DNA from: Chondrosia reniformis
Taxonomy: Eukaryota; Porifera; Demospongiae; Chondrillida; Chondrillidae
Direction of reading: 5' to 3'
NCBI GenBank assembly: GCA_947172415.1
Contig: OX359199.1
Span: 4,304,001-4,368,000, forward strand
DNA length: 64,000 nt
The position numbers were made by a program, and so were the translations under genes. Below, in pieces: positions 56,101-62,100 of this stretch (position 1 is the first letter of the stretch; each line of letters starts with the position of its first letter). The notes under the pieces were generated by a model. It saw nothing but the letters and a program-made list of their open reading frames with translations, did not search any database and was not told where the DNA came from.

Positions 56101-59100
56101 CTCTTAGGTCAGTTACAAGTAAGACAACTCTATCCACTGCACTCTCAATGGTATCATCAATACAGTGATTAAGATAAGCTGCTCTCTTGGCATATTCTAT
56201 TCCCTGCCCTAAAGCATGATTTAATGCAGTTCTCTTCTCAAGTGAACCAGCAGCTTTTACTTCAACAACAACCTTAATTGGCAGGCCTAGCAAATTGGTT
56301 ATTGCTATAATGTGATCGACCTTTTGGGTTCTCTTCAACAAGGGGTACTGGTGTTTAAGTTGGTATAACTGTGAATTTTCCATAGTATTTGCTATATCCA
56401 CACCCATTCTCAACAGCATCGTTACAACTTTATCTATATAGTACTCTGAAGTTATTGTTTCTTTTTCTGGATTCCAGGGTGGCAACATGAAGGGTAGATT
56501 CAAGTCAATCAAATCTTCTTGAATAAGCTTCTGGTACATCCACAAGACCTGATCCGGAAGTATTGCTTCGTATAGTGATATATCAAACTCTGCAGTGAAA
56601 GATTTTTCATCATCTTCTGCCATTGCCTGCAAACATGCCTGATCCGAAGTTAGTAATGGAAAGTAACTTGCAGCTGTTACATTTTCCATGTGGGAAAACA
56701 TGAAGTTATCTGCAAAAGAAAAAATTAATTATGTGGACATGCATATAAATAACGGTACTGGTCTATATTAGTCTGATGAAATCAGACCTTATCCGTCATG
56801 CCGAAAGTAAAGAAGAGAGTTGCTCAACATCAAGTGGGCAATTAACGCTTAAAATTTAACACAAGATAACGCTTTCTTATTCCTTTAATAATTCAAGTTT
56901 AGAAGTACAGACGGGTTTAAAAATCCAGCTATGAAAAATAGACCTCTAACTCAACCTCTGTACCAAAATTCGTGTCGTTTTGATTTCGACACAGTAGCCC
57001 CTACTACCTTAACTTTAATCTATAGATGCCAACCATACGAATTCTTCCGTATTTTTACGGATTTATGATGTCCTGTATGGTAGTACGGACCTGAACGGTT
57101 ATTTACGAAAAACTAGCCATGTGAACAACTCCGCGTACACGTGAGAATCTGCAGAGGAAATATGGCGTCGTCTGATGGAGCGAATTATGGAACACCATCT
57201 CCAGTGCCTAAGGCTACCTCCACCACTACCTCTACAGACACTCACACAAGTTCTACTACTACCGAAGATTCAAATCGATTAGAAAACAGCAATGCAACTC
57301 TGCCCATGACTAATATTTTTGTGTTTAATTCATTCCTTTAAGAAACAAATTACATGGTTTATGTACGTAATATTATACTGAAGATATTCAATTTATACTG
57401 ATTTCCCTTAGTGTTCATACTGATGGGTGCTTTAATGGGTTGGCGGCTCTGTTAATCTATGGTTTGCCCCTTTGAATAAGCAATTGATTTTCTACTCTAA
57501 TGTATATAAACTGGACTGACCACGACATTTATACCAATCAGAAAATTTCTCTTGTGTGGTTTTGGTTCGCTCCCTCACTCCTTCATTTAGTTCAGATATA
57601 ATTTTCTTTATTTCTTTAAATTTCTCTCTCGTTTGTTCTATACAATGAAGACGTAAACACAGCAATAATTCCTCATTTACATTGGTGAACTCTCTTATCC
57701 GTAATACATTGAATAGAGCAGCCGTGTTTTGTTTTTCGGCTACTAAAAATGCGGCCTTAAAACACGGGAAAACACAAACCTAGAATCCTCTTTTGCTTTT
57801 CAGCTGGCTCATCTTCAATGATTAGCTCCGCTTGAGGGACCTTATAGTTGCCAAAACCCCTAATGGTAAGCCTAGATCCTTCAGAATTTGTTGGTACATT
57901 TAGCCTGGTAGGCCTAGTCCTCCATACATAGGCAAACCGTATCATCCTTGTCAACATTATATCTTCCTAACTCTACACAAAAAGAGACCACAACTCGGTA
58001 TAGAATAGAAAATCAAAGTAGTAAGAAGAGTTTTAGTTTGAAGGACAAAAGTAAACCAAAGCTCGACTCTCAAGGTTAAATCATAAATAATAGTTACGTC
58101 ATGCTCGCGGAAGGAAGAGTCATATACCGGAATGGAAAACGCATGGAAACACCCGCCTTATAATACACGCTCACTAATCTCCCCGCACACGAACTACTTC
58201 GCCGCTTTGTTGCATGGGCTTATATTTAGTTGTAATCTTAACGATTCTGGATGTTAAGTGTCCTCAAAATTAAAACGAACGATAGTGAAGCTTAAGTTTC
58301 TCGAATGCCGCCATTTGCAAATTAGCAATAACAACCGGAAGGGATGACACATTAACAGTGATGTTGAGTAGGAATTCCTAACATTATGGGGAAAACGAAA
58401 CAACCCGTACCATCCCTACATAGAGAGTACTACCGTACTCTCTGATAATGTACAGACATTGAGTCTTGATTAGTGCAAGGTTGTTTTGAAGCCAGCACAA
58501 CTATATGGCAACAAGGAGTGGGATGAGTGTTTAACAGACTGGTTGGAATGTTAATTGTGTAAACCTAGTGTTATTGATTACTCATGCAGTGGTTGAGTTT
58601 GTGTTCATATCTTAAAGATTGTTTTTCAGTGATATATGTATACTCATTGGAAGTTGTATAATGAAAGTACATAAACTATAGTATTGAAAGCCACTACAAC
58701 TGAGTAAAATGAAACCATCAAAGTGTTTATTGACTACCACATGCAACTGAAAACTCTGGCTCATTCTCATGAAGTTGTATTTATTACATTCACCACATCT
58801 TTTTCCTCTGGAGAACTTAAGCAATCCCATTATGGACTTTTAAAAGGCTTTAGTTCCACAAAATGAAATAGATCTAGGTGTGCCACAAATCTGCCTTTCA
58901 ACTTTGTAAGTTGACCATTGAGAAGGAACTAAACCTCCAAATGTAGTGTTAAAGGGCCTGCCCTAGCCTGCCTTACACTATATAATCATTAACTTTGTAA
59001 GTATATAGTCTCCCTGGGGACTCCTCAACTAGTTGGATCAATATGGACCTGTAATCTAATGAACCAGTGCTATACAAACATATACAATAAGCCAGTCCAA

Positions 59101-62100
59101 AAACATTGCACCTTATTGTTAAGTATGAATATGCACCTGTACTCTGACACAGGACAACCTTTATCATCCATGTACTACAAGGTAAATGACCTTATTATTC
59201 AGTAAAACTCGCATACACACATACGCTGGCAATAAAGACAACCAGTACCATTCACAATCCCTAGCTGAGCGTGAGAAAACCTTTTCAGTATTGAAAAGTA
59301 ATAAGGCTCATTACCATGAACTTTGAAGTCTTCCCATATGTAATCTAATCACATTAGAGCCTAAAGTGAAAAGATGAAATTATTTTACCTAACTAAGCAC
59401 AACAATGAAATGTTGTTTCACCAAGTTGGTTGTATCATCTTATGACCAACTAACACAACACTCCATTACATGTTAAGTAAAGGAATTCCTACATGGCACT
59501 CCAAAGTTTTCAGTAATATACACACATACACATATACTCTGACACACACACTTGACAAGGACACCAATTAGCCAAAATACAATATAAGTATTGAGGGTGA
59601 TTCTAATGGCCTAAGAAGGAGTTATGGTCAAATATAAGCATTACATGTCATTACAAATAAAGCGTTATGCTCCTCAGTCTTTTTCGCTTCAGTTAAAGGC
59701 GATGTAACTGTAACTTACTTTCGCTGATCGGCCATCTTGAACTAAACGTCACACGTAAATTGATATGTATACGTGTGAATGATGTGTATTATTGGAGTGT
59801 TGTGTTAATATGATGCATGGATTAAACGGGGTGGCTATTTTTACCTTCAAAAGTTGCCCTAAACTTACCATGGGGTGAAAGTTGAAATTCCTAACTTATG
59901 GCACTTAAAAAACTAAAAGCGAATTTCGCCTTCCACGACATGGAAAACTATATAATGTGTGTGTTCGTTGCATGTATGATGTCTTTGGCTATTAGACTTA
60001 AAGCTCCTAAGTCGACATATTCGTGTCTATAATTGAAGTGTACTAATAAGCGCCAAAACGCTGGTAGCCAGCGATGCAAGGTTAATATATATACTAAGCG
60101 TTCTAGAAAGATTGCTCTTTCTTTCTATATACAGTGCAAGTTACAATATACTAAGGTAATCTAAATAATGTAATTAAATAATTCATATGGCTCCAAGAAA
60201 GGATCTATAGAAACAAAATTGGCATAGCATTATAATATATATATATATACATATAGCCATACAAAGTGGAACCATACAAAGTGTCATGAACTGCCATGCA
60301 CACGCAGGACCTGCATACACGCCCCGAGCAATAATAAGGTTTTATTGACTGCATGTATATATCATGTCTGCTTTGGGTAACTTTTTTCTTAGTTTTTTTA
60401 TCTCTTGAGAATGGAGTGTACCATGCATTGATACCCCATATAACTGCATGTTTGCATGCGTGACATATTGCATGACGTTTGGTTGAACTGTTGGTAATAC
60501 CCATCACTATAGTGCTTTTTTGGTGGTTAACTTTGGCAAAATGATGGTAATGGCCACCAAAATATTTTCCACCACGGTGGATATTAGGATTGTGGCTATT
60601 ACCACCATATTTGGTGTAAATAGCCACCACCTTTTTTACAGTGAAACATTACCTTCCATCACTATGCTTTAAGTTTAAGTCCATTAAAATAGCATCACAG
60701 GTATTTGGGTCGTTTTCTCAATATCCAGACAGGTCGTTCATACTTGCTTCATGGGCCAATGAAGATGGAACCATTAATGTAACGAGTTATAATTTGAGAG
60801 CAGGGCAAATACAGCATTTCTTAAAACATTCTTTCAGGCTAAAAGATATGTCAACAAAAGTGGAGAAGATATTTGCTGTTGTATCATGGTTCAAAGAGGT
60901 TTCAACTATTGAAACAGAATTCCCCTTCAAAAGGCCATTAATAAATATAAGGAAAATTAATACCATTCCTCCAGGACCAGCAACATTCATGCCTGTTGAA
61001 AGGATATTTTGCAACATTGCAACTGCCAAAAACTTCATAAGACCAGCTTCTCATTCAGAAGTTGGTATTCCACTAGGACAGAAACACTGCATTTAAAATA
61101 ACCTAATTTCTACTGAAACACTATTCTTAATTCATATATAGTTTATAATTCCATGCACTAATCATAATAATAATGATGCTCCATTGCCCATGCAGTTCTC
61201 TTATTATATATATAATTGCTTCAATTGATGTTTAAGAAATGTATTGGAAGTCATTAAAATTTTGACTTCTCGTGACCCTTATATAAATTACATGTACATG
61301 TTGTGCCTTTGTATATATCAAAGCGATAGCAAATGATGCATTATCAATCTATATATGTATAGCATTTGATAATGTACACACATATTCATGGATTGGAGTG
61401 TTCTAATAATAGCAGCAATTAGCTGGATGATCCAATCCTTAAAGATGTTGATAAGTTGCTTAAAGATCTGAAAGATAATCTTTCCTGCATGTCTTTAATC
61501 TAACTTAAAGATTATAAAGATACCTTTACTGTCTTCAATCTAACTTAAAGATTGTAAAGATAACTTTACTGTCTTTAAATTTACTTAAACACAGTAAAGA
61601 TTATCTTTAAGGATTTCTTTAAGCATCTTTACAGCCTTAAAGATGATATTCATTTACAGTGTTAATATAGGAATAGCCTTAATTTTGGGCACTTTTACAT
61701 ATAGCATATAATAGCCCCAAAATTGCAGGCTATGGCATGCAAAAGCCCAATTGAAAATATGGGTGTATAGAAGTGTCGTGTTCATGGTGTAGGTGACCAG
61801 CAGAGAAACCTGTATAGCAGCTATAGATTAATTTATAACTTGGTCGGTGCCGTTACTCTATGTATATATAACTATGTGTCTCAACCCACAGTCTTTATAA
61901 GCTGACTATAATATATTAATTACTTTGATATAAATTTTATTTACTTGTCTTGAAGGGTACGTTCGTATTGCGTGCTCAATTGGGTCCTGCTTTTTTATGC
62001 CATCTGCTCCATACAAAGCAGCTGTACTTTTCATATTAAGCAATATTGTATTGGATGAAGTGGATGGAAAGACTGCAAGATATTTTAATCAGTGTAAGCC

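Larger units (their letters stand above)
35558..61661. mobile_element. 26.1-kb composite DNA transposon inserted in CDIPT intron 1
   Basis: Seen: left end CACAGTAAATGC at 35558 and right end (minus strand) CACTGTAAATGA at 61661, both continuing to a CATCTTTAA block; TTAA directly outside each end (35554-35557, 61662-61665); about 230 bp of CTTTAA/TTAAAG-rich subterminal repeats inside each end. Known: CACTA/EnSpm elements start CACT(A/G), carry subterminal repeats and encode tnp2-type transposases, and one lies inside (39449-42355). Inferred: the two ends belong to one insertion, since they bracket almost all of CDIPT intron 1. TTAA could be a 4-bp target duplication, or TA with TIRs extended by A...T; CACTA elements usually make 2-3 bp. 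The inside carries at least eight genes or ORFs and several younger insertions. The alternative is two solo ends of separate copies. Confidence 0.6.

Noticed and set aside
56780-56830. CTGATGA...GAAA resembling a hammerhead ribozyme core
   Set aside because: GTCTGAT-GAA-ATCAGAC is a simple 7-bp hairpin; the helices needed around CTGATGA and GAAA do not form.
56799-56850. Plus-strand start MPKVKKRVAQHQ
   Set aside because: Stops after 15 codons unless a donor at GTGGGC is used; no following exon found.
59710-59735. Minus-strand start MADQRK followed by GTAAGT
   Set aside because: Looks like a first exon, but phase does not fit the nuclease-like gene and no other partner exon was found.
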